Shown in pieces: positions 33,924 to 46,800 of a stretch of 64,000 nucleotides of DNA. Positions within the stretch are counted from its first letter, which is position 1; each line of letters begins with the position of its first letter. Source of the DNA: Colletes latitarsis. Its lineage: Eukaryota > Arthropoda > Insecta > Hymenoptera > Colletidae. The position numbers were made by a program, and so were the translations under genes. The notes beneath the pieces were generated by a model. The model had not been told where the DNA came from. It did not search any database and saw only the letters and a list, made by a program, of their open reading frames with translations. The stretch spans positions 5,022,001 through 5,086,000 of the forward strand of contig NC_135141.1 in assembly GCF_051014445.1 (NCBI RefSeq), given 5' to 3'.

Positions 33924-34280
33924 GTTGGCGCGACGCCCTACTACGGGCCCTACCCGGGGGTGGAGATGTGATCCTCCTCCCCCAATGGGGGGCAAACTAA
34001 TCTGATTGCCCCCCGGCGACGCGGCGCGGTCACACGCTACGTCGCCCCCACTCGCGCCGTTGCTACTAGCCGCGACCGGGCCCCCACCCGATCGCGACCA
34101 CGGCTGCGGGGCCGGCTAACACTGCCGCCCCCGCTGGACGGGGCCCCCTGCCACGGGCCCCCGGTCCGGTGATGGGCTGGGTGCGAGGGGGAATTAGGAA
34201 ATAAAGTCCCTCACCTCGCACCACAAACACCATCACCGACACCATCGCGCTCCCCCTGTCACGGGGAGCGGTGGAGGGTC

Positions 34281-34693
34281 TTACGGTCGACGTCGCCGCC
34301 TGCCCCCCACCTCCTCACGCGCCCTTTCGGCGTCCTCCATGGCGGCCATGACCTCTTCACAAAAGAAGGCCATGGCCGCCCACGCCTCCTCGCTGCCGAC
34401 CATCGCACGTATGACGGCCGGCAGCGAGAGGTCAGCTCCAACTACTCCAACGAGGACACCGCGCTGTGCTGCCCACGCCGGACAAAACTCCAACGTGTGC
34501 TGCGCGGTGTCCTCCCTTCCCCTGCAGTGACGGCACGCAGCCGTCGCCTCCCGCCCTATCCGATGCAGGTACCGACCGAAGCAACCGTGTCCGTTCAGTA
34601 CCTGTGTCAGGCGGTAGGTGGGCGTACCCCAGGTACGGCCCACCCAGGCATAAAACACTGGGCGGACCGCCGCGGCAACGCGATCATCCCGCT
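34281..34693 (-). pseudogene. B2 ORF2 C-terminal fragment with zinc finger
   Basis: The frame is open from the truncation junction to a stop at 34281. It covers VFYAWVGRTWGTPTYRLTQ, GHGCFGRYLHRIG, the finger CRHCRGREDTAQHTLEFC and an Arg-rich end, equivalent to the last part of B1 ORF2. No catalytic domain remains and there is no native start. It serves only as a family marker. Confidence 0.9.
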
Positions 34694-35061
34694 GGGCATA
34701 ACCCAGACCTAACCCAGACCTAACCGGTGTTACCGACTAAAATACTGACGGAATCCAGGTTTAATTCACAGTTACTGTGAGGTGCCACATTACTACGTGA
34801 TTCAAACCCGAGAAAACCAAGGATCTGGCCAACAAGTATGCGAAGAAGGCGAAATCATGAGCCAGATGCGGGCATAACCCAGACCTAACCCAGACCAAAC
34901 CGGTATCCTCCTCTAAAATGTGGTTGGACACCAGCTTTAATTGACTGCTTCGGCGTGGTACCACATTACTACGTGATGCAAACCCGAAAAAACCCAGGAT
35001 CTGGTAAACAAGTATGCGAAGAAGGCTAAATCATGAGCCAGATGCGGGCATAACCCAGACC
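34694..35061 (+). repeat. Main satellite, two monomers between B2 and B3
   Basis: This holds the right target duplicate of B2, two monomers (about 352 bp) and the left target duplicate of B3. Its short length matches the extra 352 bp in the 1,317-bp tandem duplication that made B3. Confidence 0.9.
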
Positions 35062-36010
35062 TTTTTTTTTTTTTTTTTTTTTTTAACGAGGTGAAATCCT
35101 CATGGACACCCCGGCTCCCTGGGGGGGAGGCCGGGGTAGTGCCGGATTCTTACCGTCTAAAACACCACGGTGACCGCCTGCGCCCTTTATCTGGGGAGAG
35201 TCACGGGAACCAAACTAGCGATACTACCGTGACTCTCCCCGTTGGCGCGACGCCCTACTACGGGCCCTACCCGGGGGTGGAGATGTGATCCTCCTCCCCC
35301 AATGGGGGGCAAACTAATCTGATTGCCCCCCGGCGACGCGGCGCGGTCACACGCTACGTCGCCCCCACTCGCGCCGTTGCTACTAGCCGCGACCGGGCCC
35401 CCACCCGATCGCGACCACGGCTGCGGGGCCGGCTAACACTGCCGCCCCCGCTGGACGGGGCCCCCTGCCACGGGCCCCCGGTCCGGTGATGGGCTGGGTG
35501 CGAGGGGGAATTAGGAAATAAAGTCCCTCACCTCGCACCACAAACACCATCACCGACACCATCGCGCTCCCCCTGTCACGGGGAGCGGTGGAGGGTCTTA
35601 CGGTCGACGTCGCCGCCTGCCCCCCACCTCCTCACGCGCCCTTTCGGCGTCCTCCATGGCGGCCATGACCTCTTCACAAAAGAAGGCCATGGCCGCCCAC
35701 GCCTCCTCGCTGCCGACCATCGCACGTATGACGGCCGGCAGCGAGAGGTCAGCTCCAACTACTCCAACGAGGACACCGCGCTGTGCTGCCCACGCCGGAC
35801 AAAACTCCAACGTGTGCTGCGCGGTGTCCTCCCTTCCCCTGCAGTGACGGCACGCAGCCGTCGCCTCCCGCCCTATCCGATGCAGGTACCGACCGAAGCA
35901 ACCGTGTCCGTTCAGTACCTGTGTCAGGCGGTAGGTGGGCGTACCCCAGGTACGGCCCACCCAGGCATAAAACACTGGGCGGACCGCCGCGGCAACGCGA
36001 TCATCCCGCT
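35062..36010 (-). mobile_element. B3: tandem duplicate of B2
   Basis: By eye the sequence is identical to B2, displaced by exactly 1,317 bp, including the 23-nt poly(A), both target duplicates and the following satellite. The ORF2 fragment is at 35598-36010. Because flanks and element are copied together, this is unequal exchange or replication slippage, not a second transposition. An assembly duplication must be excluded. Confidence 0.93.
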
Positions 36011-39000
36011 GGGCATAACCCAGACCTAACCCAGACCTAACCGGTGTTACCGACTAAAATACTGACGGAATCCAGGTTTAATTCACAGTTACTGTGAGGT
36101 GCCACATTACTACGTGATTCAAACCCGAGAAAACCAAGGATCTGGCCAACAAGTATGCGAAGAAGGCGAAATCATGAGCCAGATGCGGGCATAACCCAGA
36201 CCTAACCCAGACCAAACCGGTATCCTCCTCTAAAATGTGGTTGGACACCAGCTTTAATTGACTGCTTCGGCGTGGTACCACATTACTACGTGATGCAAAC
36301 CCGAAAAAACCCAGGATCTGGTAAACAAGTATGCGAAGAAGGCAAAATCATGATCCAAATGCGGGCATAACCCAGACCTAACCCAGACCTAACCGGTGTT
36401 ATCCACTAAAATATTGATCGATACTAGGTTTAATTGAATGGTACTGTGTGGTTCCACATTACTACGTGATTCAAACCCAGACCTAACCCAGGATCTGGCC
36501 AACAAGTATGCGAAGAAGGTAAAATCATGAGACAGATGCGGGCATAACCCAGACCTAACCCAGACCTAACCGGATTTATCCTCTAAAATATTTATCGATA
36601 CAAGGTTTAATTGACTGTTACTGTGTGGTACCACATTACTACGTGATGCAAACCCGAAAAAACCCAGGATCTGGTAAACAAGTATGCGAAGAAGGCAAAA
36701 TCATGAGACAGATGCGGGCATAACCCAGACCTAACCCAGACCTAACCGGTATCCTCCTCTAAAATGAGGTTGGACACCAGCTTTAATTGACTGTTTCGGC
36801 GTGGTACCACATTACTACGTGATTCAAACCCGAAAAAACCTAGGAACTGGACAACAAGTTTGCGATGAAGGCAAAATCATGAGACAGATGCGGGCATAAC
36901 CCAGACCTAACCCAGACCTAACCGGTTTTATCCTGTAAAATATTGACCGAATCTAGGTTTAATTGACTGTCACTGTGAGGTGCCACATTACTACGTGATT
37001 CAAACCCGAAAAAACCCAGGATCTGGCCAACAAGTATGCGATGAAGGCAAAATCATGAGCCAGATACGGGCATAACCCAGACCTAACCCAGACCTAACCG
37101 GATTTATCCTCTGAAATATTGATCGATACAAGGTTTAATTGACTGTTACTGTGTGGTACCACATTACTACGTGATGCAAACCCGAAAAAACCCAGGATCT
37201 GGTAAACAAGTATGCGAAGAAGGCAAAATCATGATCCAAATGCGGGCATAACCCAGACCTAACCCAGACCTAACCGGTGTTATCCACTAAAATATTGATC
37301 GATACCAGGTTTAATCGAATGGTACTGTGTGGTTCCACATTACTACGTGATTCAAACCCAGACCTAACCCGGGATCTGGCCAACAAGTATGCGAAGAAGG
37401 TAAAATCATGAGACAGATGCGGGCATAACCCAGACCTAACCCAGACCTAACCGGATTTATCCTCTAAAATATTGATCGATACAAGGTTTAATTGACTGTT
37501 ACTGTGTGGTACCACATTACTACGTGATTCAGACCCGAAAAAACCCAGGATCTCGTAAACAAGTATGCGAAGAAGGCAAAATCATGATCCAAATGCGGGC
37601 ATAACCCAGACCTAACCCAGAGCTAACCGGATTTATCTTCTAAAATATTGATCGATACAAGGTTTAATTGACTGTTACTGTGTGGTACCACATTACTACG
37701 TGATTCAAACCCGAAAAAACCCAGGATCTGGCCAACAAGTATGCGATGAAGGCAAAATCATGAGCCAGATGCGGGCATAACCCAGACCTAACCCTGACCT
37801 AACCGGATTTATCCTCTAAAATATTGATCGATACAAGGTTTAATTGACTGTTACTGTGTGGTACCACATTACTATGTGATTCAGACCCGAAAAAACCCAG
37901 GATCTGGTAAACAAGTATGCGAAGAAGGCAAAATCATGATCCAAATGCGGGCATAACCCAGACCTAACCCAGACCTAATCGGTGTTATCCATTAATATAT
38001 TAATCGATACCAGGTTTAATTGAATGGTACTGTGTGGTTCCACATTACTACGTGATTCAAACCCAGACCTAACCCAGGATCTGGTCAACAAGTATGCGAA
38101 GAAGGCAAAATCATGAGCCAGATGCGGGCATAACACAGACCTAACCCAGACCTAACCGGATTTATCCCCTAAAATATTGATCGATACCAGGTTTAATTGA
38201 ATTATACTGTGTGGTTCCACATCACTACGTGATTCAAACCCAGACCTTATCCAGGATCTGGCCAACAAGTATGCGATGAAGGCAAAATCCTGAGCCAGAT
38301 GTGGGCATAGCCCAGACCTAACCCAGACCTAACCGGATTTATCCTCTAAAATATTGATCGATACAAGGTTCAGTTGACTGTTACTGTGTGATACCACATT
38401 ACTACGTGACTCAAATCTGAAAAAACCCAGGATCTGGCCAACAAGTATGCGAAGAAGGCAAAATCATGAGACAGATGCGGGCATAACCCAGACCTAACCG
38501 GTTTTATCCTCTAAAATGTGGATCGAAACCAGGTTTAATTGACTGTTTCAGTGTGGTATCACATTACTACGTGATTCAAACCGAGAAAACCCAGGATCTG
38601 GCCGACAAGTATGCGAAGAAGGCAAAATCATGAGCCAGATGCGGGCATATCCCCGACCTAACCTAGACCTAACCGGTGTTACCGACTAAAATACTGACCG
38701 TATCCAGGTTTAATTGACTGTTACTGTGTGGTACCACATTACTGCGTGATTCAAACCTGGAAAAAACCCAGGATATAGCCAACAAGTATGCGAAGAAGGC
38801 AAAACCATCAGCCAGATGCGGGCATAACCCAGACCTAACCCAGACATAACCGGTTTTATCCTCCAAAATATTTATCGATACCAGGTTTAATTGAATTATA
38901 CTGCGTGGTTCCACATTACTACGTGATTCAAACCCAAACCTTACCCAGGATCTGGCCAACAAGTATGCGATGAAGGCAAAATCATAAGCCAGATGTGGGC

Positions 39001-42000
39001 ATAGCCCAGACCTAACCCAGACCTAACCGGATTTATCCTCTGGAAGATTGATCGATACCAGGTTTAATTGAATGGTACTGTGTGGTTCCACATTACTATG
39101 TGATTCAAAACCAGACCTAAGCCAAGATCTGGTAAACAAGTATGCGAAGAAGGCAAAATCATGAGCCAGATGCGGGCATAACCCAGACCTAACCCAGGCC
39201 TAACCGGGGTTACCGACTAAAATACTGACCGAATCCAGGTTTAATTGACTGTTACTGTGTGGTACCACATTACTACTTGATTCAAACCCGAAAAAAACCC
39301 AGGATCTGGTAAACAAGTATGCGATGAAGGCAAAATCATGAGCCAGATGCGGGCATAACCCAGACCTAACCCTGACCTAACCGGATTTATCCTCTAAAAT
39401 ATTGATCGATACAAGGTTTAATTGACTGTTACTGTGTGGTACCACATTACTACGTGATTCAGACCCGAAAAAACCCAGGATCTGGTAAACAAGTATGCGA
39501 AGAAGGCAAAATCATGATCCAAATGCGGGCATAACCCAGACCTAACCCAGACCTAATCGGTGTTATCCACTAATATATTAATCGATACCAGGTTTAATTG
39601 AATGGTACTGTGTGGTTCCACATTACTACGTGATTCAAACCCAGACCTAACCCAGGATCTGGTCAACAAGTATGCGAAGAAGGCAAAATCATGAGCCAGA
39701 TGCGGGCATAACACAGACCTAACCCAGACCTAACCGGATTTATCCCCTAAAATATTGATCGATACCAGGTTTAATTGAATTATACTGTGTGGTTCCACAT
39801 CACTACGTGATTCAAACCCAGACCTTATCCAGGATCTGGCCAACAAGTATGCGATGAAGGCGAAATCCTGAGCCAGATGTGGGCATAGCCCAGACCTAAC
39901 CCAGACCTAACCGGATTTATCCTCTAAAATATTGATCGATACAAGGTTCAGTTGACTGTTACTGTGTGATACCACATTACTATGTGATTCAAAACCAGAC
40001 CTAACCCAAGATCTGGTAAACAAGTACGCGAAGAAGGCAAAATCATGATCCAAATGCGGGCATAACCCAGACGTAACCCAGACCTAACCGGTGTTATCCA
40101 CTAAAATATTGATCGATACCAGGTATAATTGACTGTCACAGTGAGGTGCCACATTACTACGTGATTCAAACCCAGACCTAACCCAGGATCTGGCCAACAA
40201 GTATGCGAAGAAGGCAAAATCATGAGCCAGATACGGGCATAACCCAGACCTAACCCAGACCTAACCGGTGTCATCCTTTAAAATATTGATCGAAACCAGG
40301 ATTTATTGACTGTTACTGTGTGGTACCACATTACTACGTGATTCAAACCCGAAAAAACCCAGGATCTGGCCAACACGAATGCGGAAAAGGCAAAATCATG
40401 AGCCAGATGCGGGCATAACCCAGACCTAACCCAGACCTATCCGGTGTCATCCTTTAAAATATTGATCGAAACCAGGATTTATTGACTGTTACTGTGTAGC
40501 GCCACATTACTACGTGACTCAAATCTGAAAAAACCCAGGATCTGGCCAACAAGTATGCGAAGAAGGCAAATATCATGAGCCAGATGCGGGCATGACCCAG
40601 ACCTAACCCAGGCATTACCGGTTTTATCGTTTAAAATTTTGATCGAAACCAGGATTTATTGACTGTTACTGTGTGGTACCACATTACTACGTGACTCAAA
40701 TCTGAAAAAACCCAGGATCTGGCCAACAAGTATGCGAAGAAGGCAAAATCATGAGACAGATGCGGGCATAACCCAGACCTAACCGGTTTTATCCTCTAAA
40801 ATATTGATCGATACCAGGTTTAATTGAACGGTACTTTGTGGTTCCACATTCCTATGTGATTCAATCCCAGACCTAACCCAGGATCTGGTAAACAAGTATG
40901 CGAAGAAGGCAAAATCAGGAGCCAGATGCGGGCATAACCCAGACCTAACCCAGGCCTAACCGGGGTTACCGACTAAAATACTGACCGAATCCAGGTTTAA
41001 TTGACTGTTACTGTGTGGTACCACATTACTACTTGATTCAAACCCGAAAAAAACCCACGATCTGGTAAACAAGTATGCGAAGAAGGCAAAATCATGATCC
41101 AAATGCGGGCATAACCCAGACCTAACCCAGACCTAATCGGTGTTATCCACTAATATATTAATCGATACCAGTTTTAATTGAATGGTACTGTGTGGTTCCA
41201 CATTACTACGTGATTCAAACCCAGACCTAACCCAGGATCTGGTCAACAAGTATGCGAAGAAGGCAAAATCATGAGCCAGATGCGGGCATAACACAGACCT
41301 AACCCAGACCTAACCGGATTTATCCCCTAAAATATTGATCGATACCAGGTTTAATTGAATTATACTGTGTGGTTCCACATCACTACGTGATTCAAACCCA
41401 GACCTTATCCAGGATCTGGCCAACAAGTATGCGATGAAGGCGAAATCCTGAGCCAGATGTGGGCATAGCCCAGACCTAACCCAGACCTAACCGGATTTAT
41501 CCTCTAAAATATTGATCGATACAAGGTTCAGTTGACTGTTACTGTGTGATACCACATTACTATGTGATTCAAAACCAGACCTAACCCAAGATCTGGTAAA
41601 CAAGTACGCGAAGAAGGCAAAATCATGATCCAAATGCGGGCATAACCCAGACGTAACCCAGACCTAACCGGTGTTATCCACTAAAATATTGATCGATACC
41701 AGGTATAATTGACTGTCACAGTGAGGTGCCACATTACTACGTGATTCAAACCCAGACCTAACCCAGGATCTGGCCAACAAGTATGCGAAGAAGGCAAAAT
41801 CATGAGCCAGATACGGGCATAACCCAGACCTAACCCAGACCTAACCGGTGTCATCCTTTAAAATATTGATCGAAACCAGGATTTATTGACTGTTACTGTG
41901 TGGTACCACATTACTACGTGATTCAAACCCGAAAAAACCCAGGATCTGGCCAACACGAATGCGGAAAAGGCAAAATCATGAGCCAGATGCGGGCATAACC

Positions 42001-42879
42001 CAGACCTAACCCAGACCTATCCGGTGTCATCCTTTAAAATATTGATCGAAACCAGGATTTATTGACTGTTACTGTGTAGCGCCACATTACTACGTGACTC
42101 AAATCTGAAAAAACCCAGGATCTGGCCAACAAGTATGCGAAGGAGGCAAATATCATGAGCCAGATGCGGGCATGACCCAGACCTAACCCAGGCATTACCG
42201 GTTTTATCGTTTAAAATATTGATCGAAACCAGGATTTATTGACTGTTACTGTGTGGTACCACATTACTACGTGACTCAAATCTGAAAAAACCCAGGATCT
42301 GGCCAACAAGTATGCGAAGAAGGCAAAATCATGAGACAGATGCGGGCATAACCCAGACCTAACCGGTTTTATCCTCTAAAATATTGATCGATACCAGGTT
42401 TAATTGAACGGTACTTTGTGGTTCCACATTCCTATGTGATTCAATCCCAGACCTAACCCAGGATCTGGTAAACAAGTATGCGAAGAAGGCAAAATCATGA
42501 GCCAGATGCGGGCATAACCCAGACCTAACCCAGGCCTAACCGGGGTTACCGACTAAAATACTGACCGAATCCAGGTTTAATTGACTGTTACTGTGTGGTA
42601 CCACATTACTACTTGATTCAAACCCGAAAAAAACCCAGGATCTGGTAAACAAGTATGCGAAGATGGCAAAATCATGAGCCAGATGCGGGCATAACCCAGA
42701 CCTAACCCAGACATAACCGGTTTTATCCTCTAAAATAGTTATCGATACCAGGTTTAGTTGAATTATACTGTGTGGTTCGACATTACTACGTGATTCAAAC
42801 CCAGACCTAACCCAGGATCTGGCCAACAAGTATGCGAAGAAGGCTAAATCATGAGCCAGATGCGGGCATAACCCAGACA
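36011..42879 (+). repeat. Main satellite array, segment 2, with a 1,580-bp tandem duplication
   Basis: Forward 176-177 bp monomers in mixed types. The stretch at about 39490-41080 is repeated at 41070-42660 with an offset of 1,580 bp (nine monomers). Shared rare variants show this: GACCTAATCGG at 39550 and 41130, and TGTGTAGCGCCACATT at 40494 and 42074. The end (about 42480-42879) matches the left flank of B2 (33345-33744). No gene is seen. Confidence 0.93.
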
Positions 42880-43826
42880 TTTTTTTTTTTTTTTTTTTTT
42901 AACGAGGTGAAATCCTCATGGACACCCCGGCTCCCTGGGGGGGAGGCCGGGGTAGTGCCGGATTCTTACCGTCTAAAACACCACGGTGACCGCCTGCGCC
43001 CTTTATCTGGGGAGAGTCACGGGAACCAAACTAGCGATACTACCGTGACTCTCCCCGTTGGCGCGACGCCCTACTACGGGCCCTACCCGGGGGTGGAGAT
43101 GTGATCCTCCTCCCCCAATGGGGGGCAAACTAATCTGATTGCCCCCCGGCGACGCGGCGCGGTCACACGCTACGTCGCCCCCACTCGCGCCGTTGCTACT
43201 AGCTGCGACCGGGCCCCCACCCGATCGCGACCACGGCTGCGGGGCCGGCTAACACTGCCGCCCCCACTGGACGGGGCCCCCTGCCACGGGCCCCCGGTCC
43301 GGTGATGGGCTGGGTGCGAGGGGGAATTAGGAAATAAAGTCCCTCACCTCGCACCACAAACACCATCACCGACCCCATCGCGCTCCCCCTGTCACGGGGA
43401 GCGGTGGAGGGTCTTACGGTCGACGTCGCCGCCTGCCCCCCACCTCCTCACGCGCCCTTTCGGCGTCCTCCATGGCGGCCATGACCTCTTCACAAAAGAA
43501 GGCCATGGCCGCCCACGCCTCCTCGCTGCCGACCATCGCACGTATGACGGCCGGCAGCGAGAGGTCAGCTCCAACTACTCCAACGAGGACACCGCGCTGT
43601 GCTGCCCACGCCGGACAAAACTCCAACGTGTGCTGCGCGGTGTCCTCCCTTCCCCTGCAGTGACGGCACGCAGCCGTCGCCTCCCGCCCTATCCGATGCA
43701 GGTACCGACCGAAGCAACCGTGTCCGTTCAGTACCTGTGTCAGGCGGTAGGTGGGCGTACCCCAGCTACGGCCCACCCAGGCATAAAACACTGGGCGGAC
43801 CGCCGCGGCAACGCGATCATCCCGCT
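42880..43826 (-). mobile_element. B4: third copy of the truncated B insertion
   Basis: This has the same truncation point, the same left and right satellite contexts and the same target duplicate as B2, displaced by 9,133 bp. The T-run is 42880-42900. It differs from B2 by a few substitutions (for example GACCCCATCG for GACACCATCG and CCAGCTACGG for CCAGGTACGG). The C before the T-run is replaced by A. The ORF2 fragment is at 43414-43826. The shared breakpoints mean B4 descends from the same insertion by segmental duplication. Confidence 0.93.
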
Positions 43827-46800
43827 GGGCATAACCCAGACCTAACCCAGACCTAACCGGTGTTACCGACTAAAATACTGACAGAATCCAGGTTTAATTC
43901 ACAGTTACTGTGAGGTGCCACATTACTACGTGATTCAAACCCGAGAAAACCAAGGATCTGGCCAACAAGTATGCGAAGAAGGCGAAATCATGAGCCAGAT
44001 GCGGGCATAACCCAGACCTAACCCAGAACAAACCGGTATCCTCCTCTAAAATGTGGTTGGACACCAGCTTTAATTGACTGCTTCGGCGTGGTACCACATT
44101 ACTACGTGATGCAAACCCGAAAAAACCCAGGATCTGGTAAACAAGTATGCGAAGAAGGCAAAATCATGATCCAAATGCGGGCATAACCCAGACCTAACCA
44201 GGACCTAACCGGTGTTATCCACTAAAATATTGATCGATACTAGGTTTAATTGAATGGTACTGTGTGGTTCCACATTACTACGTGATTCAAACCCAGACCT
44301 AACCCAGGATCTGGCCAACAAGTATGCGAAGAAGGTAAAATCATGAGACAGATGCGGGCATAACCCAGACCTAACCCAGACCTAACCGGATTTATCCTCT
44401 AAAATATTGATCGATACAAGGTTTAATTGACTGTTACTGTGTGGTACCACATTACTACGTGATTCAGACCCGAAAAAACCCAGGATCTCGTAAACAAGTA
44501 TGCGAAGAAGGCAAAATCATGATCCAAATGCGGGCATAACCCAGACCTAACCCAGACCTAACCGGTGTTATCCACTAAAATATTGATCGATACCAGGTTT
44601 AATTGAATGGTACTGTGTGGTTCCACATTACTACGTGATTCAAACCCAGACCTAACCCAGGATCTGGCCAACAAGTATGCGATGAAGGCAAAATCAAGAG
44701 CCAGATGCGGGCATAACCCAGACCTAACCCAGACCTAACCGGATTTATCTTCTAAAATATTGATCAATACAAGGTTTAATTGACTGTTACTGTGTGGTAC
44801 CACATTACTACGTGATTCAAACCCGAAAAAACCCAGGATCTGGCCAACAAGTATGCGATGAAGGCAAAATCATGAGCCAGATGCGGGCATAACCCAGACC
44901 TAACCCAGACCTAACCGGATTTATCCTCTAAAATATTGATCGATACAAGGTTTAATTGACTGTTACTGTGTGGTACCACATTACTACGTGATTCAGACCC
45001 GAAAAAACCCAGGATCTGGTAAACAAGTATGCGAAGAAGGCAAAATCATGATCCAAATGCGGGCATAACCCAGACCTAACCCAGACCTAACCGGATTTAT
45101 CCCCTAAAATATTGATCGATACCAGGTTTAATTGAATTATACTGTGTGGTTCCACATTACTACGTGATTCAAACCCAGACCTTATCCAGGATCTGGCCAA
45201 CAAGTATGCGATGAAGGCAAAATCCTGAGCCAGATGTGGGCATAGCCCAGACCTAACCCAGACCTAACCGGATTTATCCTCTAAAATATTGATCGATACA
45301 AGGTTCAGTTGACTGTTACTGTGTGATACCACATTACTATGTGATTCAAAACCAGACCTAACCCAAGATCTGGTAAACAAGTACGCGAAGTAGGCAAAAT
45401 CATGATCCAAATGCGGGCATAACCCAGACCTAACCCAGGCCTAACCGGGGTTACCGACTAAAATACTGACCGAATCCAGGTTTAATTGAATTATACTGTG
45501 TGGTTCCACATTACTACGTGATTCAAACCCAGACCTTATCCAGGATCTGGCCAACAAGTATGCGATGAAGGCAAAATCCAGAGCCAGATGTGGGCATAGC
45601 CCAGACCTAACCCAGACCTAACCGGTGTTATCCACTAAAATATTGATCGATACCAGGTATAATTGACTGTCACTGTGAGGTGCCACATTACTACGTGATT
45701 CAAACCCAGACCTAACCCAGGATCTGGCTAACAAGTATGCGAAGAAGGCAAAATCATGAGCCAGATGCGGGCATAACCCAGACCTAACCAAGACCTAACC
45801 GGTTTTATCCTCTAAAATATTGATGGAAACCAGGATTTATTGACTGTTACTGTGTGGCACCACATTACTACGTGACTCAAATCTGAAAAAACCCAGGATC
45901 TGGCCAACAAGTATGCGAAGAAGGCAAAATCATGAGCCAGATGCGGGCATAACCCAGACCTAACCAAGACCTAACCGGTTTTATGCTCTAAAATATTGAT
46001 CGATACCAGGTTTAATTGACTGTTACTGTGTGGTACCACATTACTACGTGATTCAAACCCGATAAAACCCAGGATCTGGCCAACACGAATGCGGAAAAGG
46101 CAAAATCATGAGCCAGATGCGGGCATAACCCAGACCTAACCCAGACCTATCCGGTGTCATCCTTTAAAATATTGATCGAAACCAGGATTTATTGACTGTT
46201 ACTGTGTGGTGCCACATTACTACGTGACTCAAACCTGAACTAACCCAGGATCTGGCCAACAAGTATGCGAAGAAGGCAAATATCATGAGCCAGATGCGGG
46301 CATGACCCAGACCTAACCCAGGCATTACCGGTTTTATCCTTTAAAATATTGATCGAAACCAGGATTTATTGACTGTTACTGTGTGGTACCACATTACTAC
46401 GTGACTCAAATCTGAAAAAACCCAGGATCTGGCCAACAAGTATGCGAAGAAGGCAAAATCATGAGACAGATGCGGGCATAACCCAGACCTAACCGGTTTT
46501 ATCCTCTAAAATGTGGATCGAAACCAGGTTTAATTGACTGTTTCAGTGTGGTATCACATTACTACGTGATTCAAACCGAGAAAACCCAGGATCTGGCCGA
46601 CAAGTATGCGAAGAAGGCAAAATCATGAGCCAGATGCGGGCATATCCCCGACCTAACCTAGACCTAACCGGTGTTACCGACTAAAATACTGACCGTATCC
46701 AGGTTTAATTGACTGTTACTGTGTGGTACCACATTACTGCGTGATTCAAACCTGGAAAAAACCCAGGATATAGCCAACAAGTATGCGAAGAAGGCAAAAC

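Larger units (their letters stand above)
33745..34693 (-). mobile_element. B2: 5'-truncated B element in the satellite
   Basis: A 949-bp minus-strand insertion: 23-nt poly(A) (T-run 33745-33767), a 3' UTR of about 510 nt and the last 137 or so codons of ORF2. It is flanked by GGGCATAACCCAGACC at 33729-33744 and 34694-34709. In the sense direction the 3' junction is poly(A) then GGTCTGGG, so the first nick lies at TTA|GGTCTGGG, the same position as B1. It is the likely founder or a sister of the B3 and B4 copies. Confidence 0.95.
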
